A stretch of 64,000 nucleotides of DNA from Thermoanaerobaculales bacterium (lineage in GTDB: Bacteria; Acidobacteriota; Thermoanaerobaculia; Thermoanaerobaculales; Sulfomarinibacteraceae): the NCBI GenBank assembly GCA_025456145.1, contig JALOLD010000018.1:1-64000 (forward strand). The letters are read 5' to 3'. Positions 1 through 8,711 of this stretch are shown here, piece after piece. Made by a program: the position numbers and the translations under genes. The notes under the pieces were generated by a model. That model was not told where the DNA came from and searched no databases. It was given only the letters and a program-made list of their open reading frames with translations. How positions within the stretch are numbered: position 1 is the stretch's first letter; the number at the start of each line of letters is the position of its first letter.

Positions 1-2
1 TT

Positions 3-452
3 GCCGGCGAGCGGGCGTCGCTGGCGGTCGTCGCCCTCGCGATCGGCTGGTCGGCGGTGCTCGTCCTGCCCGCGGCGTGCGAGCTCCGGGCGCGGCCGAG
101 CCCGCCGGTGCGCGCCCTCGACCGAGCCGACCGGGTCGCCGCCGAGCTCGGCGGCGTCGTGGTCGTCGACCGCACGCTCCACGCCTTCGTCGTCCTTCGT
201 GAGGCGACCGGCGGCCGGCTCACCCCGGCGCTCTTCGACCACGTCCTCGATCTCGGCGGGTCGCCGCCGCCGGTGCCGGCGGTGGTCGTCCGCGACACAA
301 CAGGTGGGCCGGGAGCGTCTGATGCGGCGCCCGCCGAGCTCTTCGCCTGCGACCATCCGCTGCTCCGCCGGCTCGGTCAGGGGCGATTCCTCGATGTGTC
401 GGTGACCGCGGTCGGGCGCGAGGCCGAGCGACTCCGGCCGACGACCCGGTGA
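3..452 (+). CDS. C-terminal part of a membrane protein, 5' end outside window
   Basis: The frame is open from the left edge to the TGA at 450-452, so only the C-terminal 149 residues are visible. They start with one hydrophobic helix (about residues 6-24, LAVVALAIGWSAVLVLP) followed by a soluble Arg/Pro/Ala-rich tail of about 120 residues containing short beta-like stretches (GGVVVVDRTLHAFVVL). A terminal membrane helix plus a soluble tail fits the end of a polytopic membrane enzyme such as a GT39-type glycosyltransferase, but no diagnostic motif is present and I do not assign a family. The stop overlaps the -10 of the following sensor kinase gene, so the two genes are adjacent on the same strand but the kinase appears to have its own promoter. 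Confidence 0.6.
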   Translation, partial: AGERASLAVVALAIGWSAVLVLPAACELRARPSPPVRALDRADRVAAELGGVVVVDRTLHAFVVLREATGGRLTPALFDHVLDLGGSPPPVPAVVVRDTTGGPGASDAAPAELFACDHPLLRRLGQGRFLDVSVTAVGREAERLRPTTR

Positions 453-458
453 TACCAT
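453..458 (+). promoter_or_regulatory. -10 element (TACCAT) of sensor kinase gene
   Basis: TACCAT ends 8 bases before the ATG at 467. Counting seven bases from its last T puts transcription start at about 465, so the mRNA would have a two-base leader. No -35 is obvious. It belongs to the recurring TANNNT-start-codon pattern of this window and is the reason for choosing the ATG at 467 over the GTG at 449 or the ATG at 488. Confidence 0.5.
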
Positions 459-466
459 CGAGCGCA

Positions 467-3400
467 ATGCTCGTCTCGGTCGAAGGAATGGCGTCTCGCC
501 TCCGGCTCGGGTTGCTCCTGGGTCTGGCCCTCGCCGCGGTCCCACCTCTGCGGGGTGGCGAGCCGCTCGACCTCCCCGAGCTCCGCTTCGACCACTTCTC
601 GACCGCCGAGGGCCTGTCGCAGAGCTGCGTCACCGCCCTCGCCCAGGACCCGACCGGCTTCCTTTGGGTCGGTACCGAGCGCGGGCTCAACCGCTTCGAC
701 GGAGAGCGGTTCGTCCGCTACCGGCACCACCCCGAGGTACCCGGCTCGCTCGGCCACGACCAGGTCCACTGGCTCGAGGTCGACCGGGCGGGCCGGTTGT
801 GGATCGGTACCCACGGCGGGCTCGACCTCTACGATCCGACAAACGACGGCTTCGTCCACTTCCGCCACGACCCGGCCGACCCGGCGAGCCTCGCCGAGGA
901 CCACGTCAAGGCGATCGCCGAGGACCCGGCCGGCGGGCTGTGGATCGCGACCTGGGGCGGCGGTCTCGATCGTCTCGACCCGGAGACCGGCGTCTTCGTC
1001 CACCACCGGCCCCCGGCGGGCGATCCGCGAGGCCCCGGCGGCGACCGGCTGTGGAGCGTCGTCGTCGACCGGCGGGGTCGGGTGTGGGTCGGTACCGACG
1101 ACGCGGGCGTCGACGTTCTCGACCCCGCGACCGGCGAGATCCGGCACTTCCGTCATGACCCGGCGGACCCGGCCTCGATTGGCGACGACACGGTGCTCGC
1201 CCTGCTCGAGGACTCGCGGGGGACGATCTGGGCGGGCACCGGGGAGGGCGGGCTCAACCGCCACCGTTGGGGCGACGACGGCTGGGACCGCTTCACCTTC
1301 GACCCGGACGACCCGGGCTCGCTGTCCGACGACCGGGTGTGGGCGATCGCCGAGGACAGCACCGGGAACCTGTGGGTCGGGACGAGCTTTGGCGGGCTCA
1401 ACCTATTCGACCCGGCGACCGGCCGGGCGATCGCGTATCGCCACGACGTCCACATCCCGACGAGCCTGAGCGACGACCGGGTCTACGCGCTGCACGAGGA
1501 CCGCTCGGGCCAGCTCTGGGTCGGCAGCGCGAGCGGCGGGCTCAACCGCGCGGTGCAGGTCCCGTTCCGCCAGATCTACCAGCGAGGAAGCGGCGAGCGG
1601 GCGGTTTCTTCCCTCGCCGACGGCAATGTCCGGACCGTCCTCGAGGATCGGACGGGCGCGCTGTGGGTCGGCACCTACCGGGGCGGCCTCGAGCGGATCG
1701 ACCGGGAGAGTGGTCGGGTCACGAGCTTCCGCCACGATCCCGGAAACCCGTCGAGCCTCAGCCACGACCGGGTGTGGTCGATCGCCGAGGCCGCCGACGG
1801 CCGGCTGTGGGTCGGCACGCCGCGCGGGCTCGACCTCTTCGATCCGGCGACCGGACAAGTGCGCCGGTACGAACCGCAGCCCGGGCTCGACCACTCGGCC
1901 CACAACGACGTCAACGTCGTGCTGGCTCACTCGCGCGGCGATCTCTTCCTCGGCACCTGGGGATGGGGGCTCGTCCGCTTCGACCCGCGGACCGGGGCGA
2001 CCGATCTGGTCCAGGCGGCGCCGGGGCGCGACGACTCGCTCGCCGACGACCACATCTTCCAGATCGTCGAGGGGTCGGACGGGACGGTCTGGGTCGGCAC
2101 CCGCGACGGGCTGTCCGCGGTCGACCCGGTGACCCTCGCCGTGCGGAGCTGGCGGCACGATCCGGACGACCCGGCGAGCCTCGGCTACCCGCAGGTTTCG
2201 GCGGTGCTCGAGGCCGGAGACGGCACGCTGTGGCTCGGAACCTGGGGAGGGTGGATCTCGACCCTCGCGAGGGACCAGCGGTGGCCGGCCGGCTCGCGTT
2301 TCGAGCGGCTCGACGACAGCGACGGGCTGATGGACAACACGATCGCCGGTCTCGTCGAGGATGGACGCGGCGCGATCTGGGCGAGCACGAGCGACGGGCT
2401 GTACCGCTTCGACCCGGAGCGTCGTCGCTTCGAGACCTTCGGTCCGCGCGACGGTCTGACGGCCCGCCGCTTCAACCCCAAGGCCGCGATCCGGCGCCGC
2501 GACGGGACGCTCGTGTTCGGCGGCTTCTACGGGCTGGTGCTTCACCGGGCGCTGCCCGACCCGGTGCTTCCGCCGCCCGAGCTCGTCGTGACCTCGGTGC
2601 GGGCGGACGGCGTCGAGCTCATGCGGCCCACCGGTGCCGACGCCGATGCGGTGCTCGAGATCGAGCACGACGTCAGGGTCCTGACCGTCGAGTTCGCCGC
2701 CCTCGACCTGCGGCCCGCCGAGCTCCACCACTACCGGACGCGGCTCTCCGGGTACGACCGCGATTGGGTGGACGTCGGCGCCAGGCGAAGCGTCGTCTAC
2801 TCGGGCCTCCCCGCCGGGCGCTACCGCTTCTCGGTCCGAGCCTCGGTCGACCGCGGTGAGCCCGCCGAGCTAACGCCGCTCGAGCTGCGCGTCGCGGCGG
2901 CGCCGTGGCTGCGCTGGTGGGCGCTCGCCGGTTACGGGGTCCTCGCCGCCGGCGCGATGCTCGGCGCCCACCGCCTGCGCCTCGCCGCGCTGCGCCGGCG
3001 GGCACGACGGCTCGAGGAGACGGTCGAGCGGCGCACCGCCGAGCTGTCCCTGGCCAACCGCGAGCTCGCCGAGGCCAACCGTTTCAAGTCCGAGTTCTTC
3101 GCGATCGCGGCCCACGATCTCCGCGGACCGCTGCAGGGCATCGTCGGGTCGGCCGACCTGGTCCGCGCATCATCGCCGAGTGCCGATGCGGGCCGGCACG
3201 CCGGGAGAATCCTCGAGGCGGCGCAACGGATGACCGGGCTGCTCGACCAGCTCTTCGAGCTGTCGCGGATCGACAGCGGCGGCGTGACCCTCGACCCCCA
3301 GACCTTCGATCTCGGCGAGCTCGCCGAGATCGCCGCGCGGAACGCCCAGCATGCCGCCGGGCGCAAGGCGCAGCGGATCGAGGTCGGAGGGACCGACCCC

Positions 3401-3757
3401 TGCCCGGTCCGGGCCGACCGGGGCTCGGTCCAGCGGGTCGTCGACAACCTGGTCGACAACGCGGTCAAGTTCTCGCCGCCGGCGAGCGCGATCCGGCTCG
3501 AGACGACGTGCGGCAACGGCCGGTGCGAGCTTCGGGTGCGCGACTGGGGTCCGGGCTTCACCGACGACGATCTCGGCCGGGCGTTCGGACGCTTCCAACG
3601 GCTGTCGGCGAGGCCGACCGGCGGCGAGGCCTCGACCGGTCTCGGCCTCGCCATCTGCCGCGAGCTGATGACCCTCAACGGCGGCGCGGTGCGGATCGTC
3701 AACGGGCCGGGCCGGGGCGCGACGCTGATCGTCGAGCTGCCCGCGGTCCGACGCTGA
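467..3757 (+). CDS. Two-component regulator propeller sensor histidine kinase
   Basis: The 1096-residue protein has a signal-like N terminus (GLLLGLALAAVPPL), then more than a dozen reg_prop propeller repeats of the form LWVGT-x-GGL-x-x-F/YD up to about residue 690. These form the large periplasmic double propeller of hybrid two-component sensors. A Y_Y_Y domain (DRDWVDVGARRSVVYSGLPAG) follows near 760-815, then one membrane helix (WWALAGYGVLAAGAMLGA) and a coiled-coil linker. The HisKA H-box is AAHDLRGPLQG with His883. The HATPase has an N-box (VDNLVDNAVKFS), a G1 box (DWGPGF) and a G2 box (STGLGLAIC). Unlike classical Bacteroidetes HTCS it ends after the kinase domain, with no receiver or AraC-type HTH, so it needs a partner regulator that is not encoded in this window. 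The ligand is unknown; related sensors detect carbohydrates or other envelope cues. The gene converges on the methyltransferase gene, three bases apart. Confidence 0.9.
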   Translation: MLVSVEGMASRLRLGLLLGLALAAVPPLRGGEPLDLPELRFDHFSTAEGLSQSCVTALAQDPTGFLWVGTERGLNRFDGERFVRYRHHPEVPGSLGHDQVHWLEVDRAGRLWIGTHGGLDLYDPTNDGFVHFRHDPADPASLAEDHVKAIAEDPAGGLWIATWGGGLDRLDPETGVFVHHRPPAGDPRGPGGDRLWSVVVDRRGRVWVGTDDAGVDVLDPATGEIRHFRHDPADPASIGDDTVLALLEDSRGTIWAGTGEGGLNRHRWGDDGWDRFTFDPDDPGSLSDDRVWAIAEDSTGNLWVGTSFGGLNLFDPATGRAIAYRHDVHIPTSLSDDRVYALHEDRSGQLWVGSASGGLNRAVQVPFRQIYQRGSGERAVSSLADGNVRTVLEDRTGALWVGTYRGGLERIDRESGRVTSFRHDPGNPSSLSHDRVWSIAEAADGRLWVGTPRGLDLFDPATGQVRRYEPQPGLDHSAHNDVNVVLAHSRGDLFLGTWGWGLVRFDPRTGATDLVQAAPGRDDSLADDHIFQIVEGSDGTVWVGTRDGLSAVDPVTLAVRSWRHDPDDPASLGYPQVSAVLEAGDGTLWLGTWGGWISTLARDQRWPAGSRFERLDDSDGLMDNTIAGLVEDGRGAIWASTSDGLYRFDPERRRFETFGPRDGLTARRFNPKAAIRRRDGTLVFGGFYGLVLHRALPDPVLPPPELVVTSVRADGVELMRPTGADADAVLEIEHDVRVLTVEFAALDLRPAELHHYRTRLSGYDRDWVDVGARRSVVYSGLPAGRYRFSVRASVDRGEPAELTPLELRVAAAPWLRWWALAGYGVLAAGAMLGAHRLRLAALRRRARRLEETVERRTAELSLANRELAEANRFKSEFFAIAAHDLRGPLQGIVGSADLVRASSPSADAGRHAGRILEAAQRMTGLLDQLFELSRIDSGGVTLDPQTFDLGELAEIAARNAQHAAGRKAQRIEVGGTDPCPVRADRGSVQRVVDNLVDNAVKFSPPASAIRLETTCGNGRCELRVRDWGPGFTDDDLGRAFGRFQRLSARPTGGEASTGLGLAICRELMTLNGGAVRIVNGPGRGATLIVELPAVRR

Positions 3758-3760
3758 CCC

Positions 3761-4444
3761 TCACCGATCGCGCCGGAAGGCCCGGGTCGCGACGAACACG
3801 GTGTGGTGCGGGCCACGGCGGTTGTCGCGGGCGCTGACCCGCTCGGCGCGGGCCTCGAAGCCGGCCCGGCGCAGCGCGCGCTCGAAGGCGGCGTCCGGGC
3901 CGGCCGACCAGACGGCGAGCACGCCTCCGGGGCGCAGGCAGCGGTGGGCCGCGGCGAGCCCGCCGGCGCGGTAGAGCCGCTCGTTGCCGCGGACGGTCAG
4001 AGCGGCCGGACCATTGTCGACATCGAGGAGCACCGCGTCGAAGCGGCCGGTCGAGCCCGCGATGACCGAGCCGACATCGTCCTCGACGAGGGCGACGCGC
4101 GGATCGTCGAGGGGCGAGCCGGCGAGGCCGGCGAGGTGCTGGCGGTTCCACCGGACGACCACCGGCAGCAGCTCGGCGACGGTCACCGACGCGGCGCCGG
4201 GGACCCGGTCGAGCACCGCCCGCAGGGTGTAGCCCATCCCGAGCCCGCCGATGAGGACCTCGGCCGCCGGGCGGAGCGCGCCGGCGAGGGCGAGCCGGGC
4301 CATCGCCTCCTCCGAGCCGTGCGCCCGGCTCGACATCAGCTCGAGACCGTCGACGCGGATGGTGTAGACGCCGTCACGCTGGTAGAGCACGAGCTCCTTG
4401 CCGTCCGGCGTCGTCGAGCGGTCGATCAGCTGCTGGGGTTTCAC
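3761..4444 (-). CDS. Spermidine synthase-like SAM-dependent methyltransferase-fold protein
   Basis: 227 residues from a GTG (VKPQQLIDRSTTPDG); the open frame continues upstream but that part is out-of-frame reading of the neighbour. A beta-hairpin start (ELVLYQRDGVYTIRVDG) leads into a Rossmann core: motif I VLIGGLGMGYTLRAVLD, acidic loop VTVAELLPVVVRWN, and motif III FDAVLLDVDNGPAALT. The order and the LLDVDNGP motif match the spermidine synthase/spermine synthase superfamily. Many stand-alone bacterial members lack the polyamine-binding residues and have unknown substrates, so aminopropyl transfer is not established. It lies 70 bases downstream of the thioredoxin-fold gene on the same strand and may be co-transcribed with it. 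Confidence 0.8.
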   Translation of the reverse strand: MKPQQLIDRSTTPDGKELVLYQRDGVYTIRVDGLELMSSRAHGSEEAMARLALAGALRPAAEVLIGGLGMGYTLRAVLDRVPGAASVTVAELLPVVVRWNRQHLAGLAGSPLDDPRVALVEDDVGSVIAGSTGRFDAVLLDVDNGPAALTVRGNERLYRAGGLAAAHRCLRPGGVLAVWSAGPDAAFERALRRAGFEARAERVSARDNRRGPHHTVFVATRAFRRDR

Positions 4445-4514
4445 GGGCCGGAGACGTCCTCGTCGCGGGTGATCGACGCCACCAGGGGCTCGCTGGGTCC
4501 GACCGGTCCGACGG

Positions 4515-5084
4515 TCAGTGGATCTCGTCGACGCCGGCCTTGGCCCGCTCGACCTGCGCCGCCATCGACGGTCCGACCCAGGGCGCCGCCCCCCGCGCCT
4601 GGTAGGCGAGGAAGCCGGCCGGGTCGAAGACCAGGGTCTCGGGGATCCGGCGGACGCCGCACAGCGCGGCGGTCTTGCCGTCCTGGTCGAGGTAGAGCCG
4701 GTCCTCCGGGATCCCGGCGGCGGCGGCGTTGGCGCGGACCCCCTCCCAGCCCGGCGCCTGGGCGATGAAAAGGACGTCGACCTCCGGGTCGCCGGCATAC
4801 TTCGCGGCGAAGGCGACGGCCGCCCGCTGCTCGCTCGCATCCGCGGCGAGCGGGTCGAACCAGTGCATGACGAGGACCCGGTCCGGACGACCGACCAGGT
4901 TGCGGCGCTCGCCGCTCGCCCGCTCGACCCAGAGGAAGCCGCCCGCGTCGAGCTTGGCGATGGCGTGGTCGTGATCGGCGTGGCGCGGCGGCGTCAGGCT
5001 GTAGAACATGTTGTAGGCGACGACGCCCCCGGCGATCACGAGGGCGACGCCGAGGATCAACCGGTTGCGGCTCTTGGTGTCCAT
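4515..5084 (-). CDS. Membrane-anchored thioredoxin-fold protein lacking CxxC
   Basis: 189 residues from the ATG at 5084; an upstream in-frame ATG at 5147 is rejected because a TATCCT -10 element lies exactly six bases before 5084. One N-terminal membrane helix (LILGVALVIAGGVVAYNMFY) is followed by a TlpA/AhpC-type thioredoxin fold: first strand and helix VLVMHWFDPLAADASEQ, and a later strand with the cis-proline region RIPETLVFDPAG. The position that normally carries Cys-x-x-Cys reads FDPLAADA and holds no cysteine; the only cysteine in the domain is in AALCGVRR. It is therefore unlikely to be a disulfide oxidoreductase and may act as a binding or scaffold domain on the periplasmic face. It is followed on the same strand by the methyltransferase-like gene. 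Confidence 0.75.
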   Translation of the reverse strand: MDTKSRNRLILGVALVIAGGVVAYNMFYSLTPPRHADHDHAIAKLDAGGFLWVERASGERRNLVGRPDRVLVMHWFDPLAADASEQRAAVAFAAKYAGDPEVDVLFIAQAPGWEGVRANAAAAGIPEDRLYLDQDGKTAALCGVRRIPETLVFDPAGFLAYQARGAAPWVGPSMAAQVERAKAGVDEIH

Positions 5085-5090
5085 GGCGTC

Positions 5091-5096
5091 AGGATA
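5091..5096 (-). promoter_or_regulatory. -10 element (TATCCT) of thioredoxin-fold gene
   Basis: On the minus strand TATCCT-GACGCC-ATG. Seven bases from the last T is the A of the start codon at 5084, predicting a leaderless transcript. No Shine-Dalgarno sequence is present. Confidence 0.55.
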
Positions 5097-5169
5097 GCAG
5101 GCCGGTTCCCGGGGGGCATCCGACGGCGGCTCGCGCCACGCGCTCATTGCCGACCGCCGCCGGCCGCGC

Positions 5170-5175
5170 TACCGT
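5170..5175 (+). promoter_or_regulatory. -10 element (TACCGT) of TLC-HEAT-cNMP gene
   Basis: TACCGT predicts transcription start at about 5182, two bases before the ATG at 5184 and inside the alternative GTG at 5181. It supports the ATG as start and a near-leaderless mRNA. Confidence 0.45.
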
Positions 5176-5183
5176 GACGCGTG

Positions 5184-8100
5184 ATGGCGACGACCGAAAG
5201 CAGAGACCCGGCGGGCCCGGTTGCCGGGCCGCGGCCCGGGGGAATGCGCGCCTTCCTCGTCGGCCAGGCCCTCGGCCTGCGGCCCGGCGAGGGCGGGCTG
5301 GCGTGGCTCTTCTTCGTCTACTTCCTGGTCCTCACCACGGTGATGTTCGCGGCCAAGTCGGTCCGCCAGGCGTCGTTTATCGACGCCCTCGGCGCCGAGA
5401 ACCTGCCCTGGGTCTACCTCGCGGTGGCGCTGATCTCCTACCCGGTGCTGGTCGTCTACTCGAGGCTCGCGGCGCGGCGCGGGCAGGTCGCCGTAATCGT
5501 CCGCTCGAGCGTGTTCAACGCCGTCGCCTTCGTCCTCTTCTTCGGGCTGTTCGGTCTCGAAGGTCTCGGCCAGCGCAGCGCGGCGGTGCTCTACTACGTC
5601 TGGCTCGGGATGGCCTTCGCGATCGCGGTCTCCCAGGTCTGGTCCTACGCCAACCACGTCTTCGACCCGCGCCAGGCGCGGCGGCTGTTCTCCTTCATCG
5701 GGGCGGGCGGGCTGCTCGGTGCGATCCCCGGCGGGCTGCTCGCCTGGTCGGTGACCCAGGTCGCGGGCACCCGGTACACGCTGCTCGTCACCGCGGCGCT
5801 GATGCTCGCGGTGCCCCTCCTGGTGCTGCTCATCGAGCGCCGGCGGCACAACGCTCCACCGGCCCCGCGGGCCTCGGACAACGCCCCGATCGAAGAGGCC
5901 CGGGGCGGTTTCGCGACGATCCGCGGCTCGCGGATGCTCGGCTACATCACCGCCCTGATGGCCGCGACCGTGATCGTCGGCCAGCTCGTCGGATGGCAGT
6001 TCTACTGGTTCGTCCAGCAACGGACCAGCGAGCTCGACGAGCGGACCAGCGTGATCGGCGGGTTCTTCGTCCTGATGGGCGTCGCCGGCTTCATCTTCCA
6101 GATCGCCTTCACCCAGCGGATCCACCGCGCCCTCGGCGTCGGGGCCGGGATGCGCGTCCTGCCCGCCACCGTCGGCGTGCTCCAGCTCGCGGTGCTGGCG
6201 GCCGCCGCGGCGGAGGCGGCGGTTCTCTTCCCGCTCGTCGTCGCCCTCATGCTCGCCGAGGGAAGCCTGCGGCACTCGGTCGACCAGGCGACGCGCGAGC
6301 TGCTCTTCCTGCCCGTGCCCGAGGCGGCGAGGGTCCGGGCCAAGGCCTTCATCGACGTCTTCGTCCAGCGCTTCGCAAAGGGCATTTCGGCACTGCTCAT
6401 CCTGCCGGTCACCTTCGCCGTGCTGCCGGCGGTGTACGTCTCGTGGTTGACCGCGGTGCTGCTCGGGGGATGGCTGGTGCTCACCGGGCGGGTGCGCCGG
6501 CAGTACGTCCGCGAGTACCGTGCCGGGCTCAAGTCCGGCGTCATTAGCTCGTCGGCGCAGCTCGACCCGACCGATCTGACGACGATCACGACCCTGGTCC
6601 AGGCGCTCGGCAGCGCCGACCCACGTCAGGTCCTGCACAGCCTCGAGCTGCTCTCGGCGTACGGGCAGGGCCACCTTGTACCGCCGCTGCTGCTGCACCA
6701 TCGCGACGCCGCGGTCCGCCGCAAGACCCTCGATGTCCTGGCCGAGGCGGGGCGCGACGACGCCGTCGATCTGATCGAGATGGCGGTCGACGACGACGAC
6801 GCCAACGTCCGCAGCGGGGCGATGCAGACCCTCGCGCGGCTCGGCGGCGCGCGCTCGGCGGCCGTGATGCACGACCGGCTCGACGACCCGGACCCGGAGC
6901 TCCGCGCGACCGCCGTGGCGAGCCTGCTCGGGTCGTCGGACGCGACCGACACCGATCGCGCCGAGAGGGCGCTCACCGCGATGGTCGCCGACCCCGAGGC
7001 GCGGGTGCGCGCCGAAGCGGCGAGGGCCCTCGGCGAGGTGGCCGAGCCGATCGCCCGGGACGCGATGCTCCAGCTGCTCTACGATCCCGACCTGACGGTG
7101 GTGCGCGCCGCGATCCACTCGGTCACGCGGCGGATCGACCGCGACGGTCCGAACCCGTACTACGTCGCGACCCTGATCGCGCTGATGGGTAACCGTCGCC
7201 TCAAGCACGAGGCGCGGGAGGCGCTGGTCGCCATCGGCGAGGACGCGGTCCAGCCGCTCGGCCTGTTCATGGGATCGGACGACGAGCAGATCTGGGTGCG
7301 CCGCGCGGTGCCCAAGACCCTCGCCCTGCTCGGCGTCCAGTCGGCCGCCGAGGTGCTGGTCGACCACCTCGACTCGGGCGACACCCTGCTGCGCTCGAAG
7401 ATCGTCGAGGCGCTCGCCTTCATGCGGACCCGGAGGAGCGGCATCCGGTTTCCCGACGCCGCGGTCCGTGACCAGATCCAGGCCGAGGCGGCACGCTACC
7501 TGCGCTGCCTCGCCGATCTGTGGGCGATCTCGTCGCTCCACGAGGCGCAGCTCGAGGGCCCGGTCGCGATCTGGCGGAAGACCGACCGCGTGCCGACCCT
7601 CGCCCAACAGCTGCTCGCCCAGCGGATGCTGTGCCTGGTCCACAATATCTTCGGGCTGCTCGAGCTCGTCGTGATGCCCGACGACGTTCGCGCCGCCCGG
7701 CGCAGCCTGATGAGCCGCCGGCCGGAGATGCGGGCGCGCGCCCTCGAGTACCTCGACAACACCCTCTCCGGTACGTTGCGGCGGGACGTCTTCTCGGTGA
7801 TCGACGACGCTCCGCCCGAGGAGAAGCTGCGTCGCGCGAGGCTCCATCACGGCATCCTCGTGGAGTCGCCCGAGGCGACCTTCGGACGGCTGATCCGCAC
7901 CGACCCGGGGAGCGACCCCGCCGGCCGGGGGATCGTCCTCGCCGCGCTCCACGCGGTGTGGGCCGAGGAGGTCGAGCCGCTCTACGGGTTGGTGGGCCAG
8001 ACCGCGCAGACCGCGGAGGACCCGCTGGTGCGCCAGACCGCGGAGTGGGTCGCCGCCCGGGCGGGCAGGGTGGCCCCGGGCACGGGGTTGATCGGCAGGG

Positions 8101-8543
8101 GGGAGGCGATCCGGATGGCAGCGATGGCCCACATCGAGATGATGGTCTTTCTCCAGGGCGTCGACCTGTTCGCGCACTGCAACGCCGACCAGGTGCTGCG
8201 GCTCGCCGCGATCGCCGGCGAGCGCGCCCTCGACAAGGGGGCGTCGATCTACCGCCGCGGCGACCCTCCCGACGCGCTGTACTGCGTCGTCGAGGGAAGG
8301 GTCCGGCTCGGCGACGCCGCCGCGCCCGAGCCCGGCACGGTGATCGGTCCGAAGGGGCGCTTCGGCGTGCTCGACATCCTCAGCGGCCGGCCCCGGTCGG
8401 GCGACGCGGTCGCCGAGACCGAGGTGCGACTGCTGACCATCGAGGCCGAGGACTTCTTCGACCTGCTGTCGAACAACATCGACATCGTCAAGGCGCTGTT
8501 CCGCGCCGTCGCCTCCAACGAGGCCTGCGACTCGCTGCTCTGA
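5184..8543 (+). CDS. ATP/ADP-translocase-like transporter fused to HEAT repeats and cyclic nucleotide-binding domain
   Basis: 1119 residues. Residues about 30-440 are a 12-helix transporter resembling the TLC/NPT nucleotide transporter family (FFVYFLVLTTVMFAAKSVRQ; FSFIGAGGLLGAIPGGLLA; final helix ..VLLGGWLVLTGRVRRQYV). Residues about 470-960 are HEAT-type helical repeats (HHRDAAVRRKTLDVLAEAGR; DDDDANVRSGAMQTLARLG; DPEARVRAEAARALGEVAEP; DPDLTVVRAAIHSV). Residues about 990-1105 form a cyclic-nucleotide-monophosphate domain (LDKGASIYRRGDPPDALYCV; VIGPKGRFGVLDILSGRPRS). The PRSGDAVAETE region corresponds to the phosphate-binding cassette, although the canonical GE-x6-RxA is altered. Transport substrate is unknown; fusions of this kind suggest transport gated or localised by a cytoplasmic sensor domain. 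It is divergent from the thioredoxin-fold gene. Confidence 0.8.
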   Translation: MATTESRDPAGPVAGPRPGGMRAFLVGQALGLRPGEGGLAWLFFVYFLVLTTVMFAAKSVRQASFIDALGAENLPWVYLAVALISYPVLVVYSRLAARRGQVAVIVRSSVFNAVAFVLFFGLFGLEGLGQRSAAVLYYVWLGMAFAIAVSQVWSYANHVFDPRQARRLFSFIGAGGLLGAIPGGLLAWSVTQVAGTRYTLLVTAALMLAVPLLVLLIERRRHNAPPAPRASDNAPIEEARGGFATIRGSRMLGYITALMAATVIVGQLVGWQFYWFVQQRTSELDERTSVIGGFFVLMGVAGFIFQIAFTQRIHRALGVGAGMRVLPATVGVLQLAVLAAAAAEAAVLFPLVVALMLAEGSLRHSVDQATRELLFLPVPEAARVRAKAFIDVFVQRFAKGISALLILPVTFAVLPAVYVSWLTAVLLGGWLVLTGRVRRQYVREYRAGLKSGVISSSAQLDPTDLTTITTLVQALGSADPRQVLHSLELLSAYGQGHLVPPLLLHHRDAAVRRKTLDVLAEAGRDDAVDLIEMAVDDDDANVRSGAMQTLARLGGARSAAVMHDRLDDPDPELRATAVASLLGSSDATDTDRAERALTAMVADPEARVRAEAARALGEVAEPIARDAMLQLLYDPDLTVVRAAIHSVTRRIDRDGPNPYYVATLIALMGNRRLKHEAREALVAIGEDAVQPLGLFMGSDDEQIWVRRAVPKTLALLGVQSAAEVLVDHLDSGDTLLRSKIVEALAFMRTRRSGIRFPDAAVRDQIQAEAARYLRCLADLWAISSLHEAQLEGPVAIWRKTDRVPTLAQQLLAQRMLCLVHNIFGLLELVVMPDDVRAARRSLMSRRPEMRARALEYLDNTLSGTLRRDVFSVIDDAPPEEKLRRARLHHGILVESPEATFGRLIRTDPGSDPAGRGIVLAALHAVWAEEVEPLYGLVGQTAQTAEDPLVRQTAEWVAARAGRVAPGTGLIGRGEAIRMAAMAHIEMMVFLQGVDLFAHCNADQVLRLAAIAGERALDKGASIYRRGDPPDALYCVVEGRVRLGDAAAPEPGTVIGPKGRFGVLDILSGRPRSGDAVAETEVRLLTIEAEDFFDLLSNNIDIVKALFRAVASNEACDSLL

Positions 8544-8549
8544 CGCGAC

Positions 8550-8579
8550 CGCCGGATTGTCCGGGCCCCTGCTCCGGCG
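8550..8579 (+). terminator. Possible hairpin terminator without U-tract
   Basis: Seven bases after the transporter stop, CGCCGGA (8550-8556) can pair perfectly with TCCGGCG (8573-8579) around a 16-base loop. There is no T-run, so this is weak evidence. Confidence 0.3.
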
Positions 8580-8602
8580 ATCGATCGGTAACTCCAGCTC
8601 CA

Positions 8603-8620
8603 TGAATGAGTACTCATTCA
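8603..8620. promoter_or_regulatory. Perfect 18-bp palindrome, TetR/FadR-type operator
   Basis: TGAATGAGTACTCATTCA is a perfect palindrome centred between 8611 and 8612 in an otherwise GC-rich intergenic region. It closely resembles the operators of TetR-family fatty-acid regulators such as Bacillus FadR (ATGAATGA-n4-TCATTCAT); here 8602-8620 matches at all arm positions except the last. It lies about 60-75 bases upstream of the TAGCGT -10 of the zinc-ribbon gene. No TetR regulator and no beta-oxidation gene lies next to it, so the regulator would act in trans. Confidence 0.6.
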
Positions 8621-8711
8621 CGGCGCGGTGCGTCACCGGGTGCCGCGGCGCGCCTTTCCATCCGGCGACCCCGTGCGCTAGCGTTCCCCTCGTACCCGTT
8701 GGAGGGACGCG

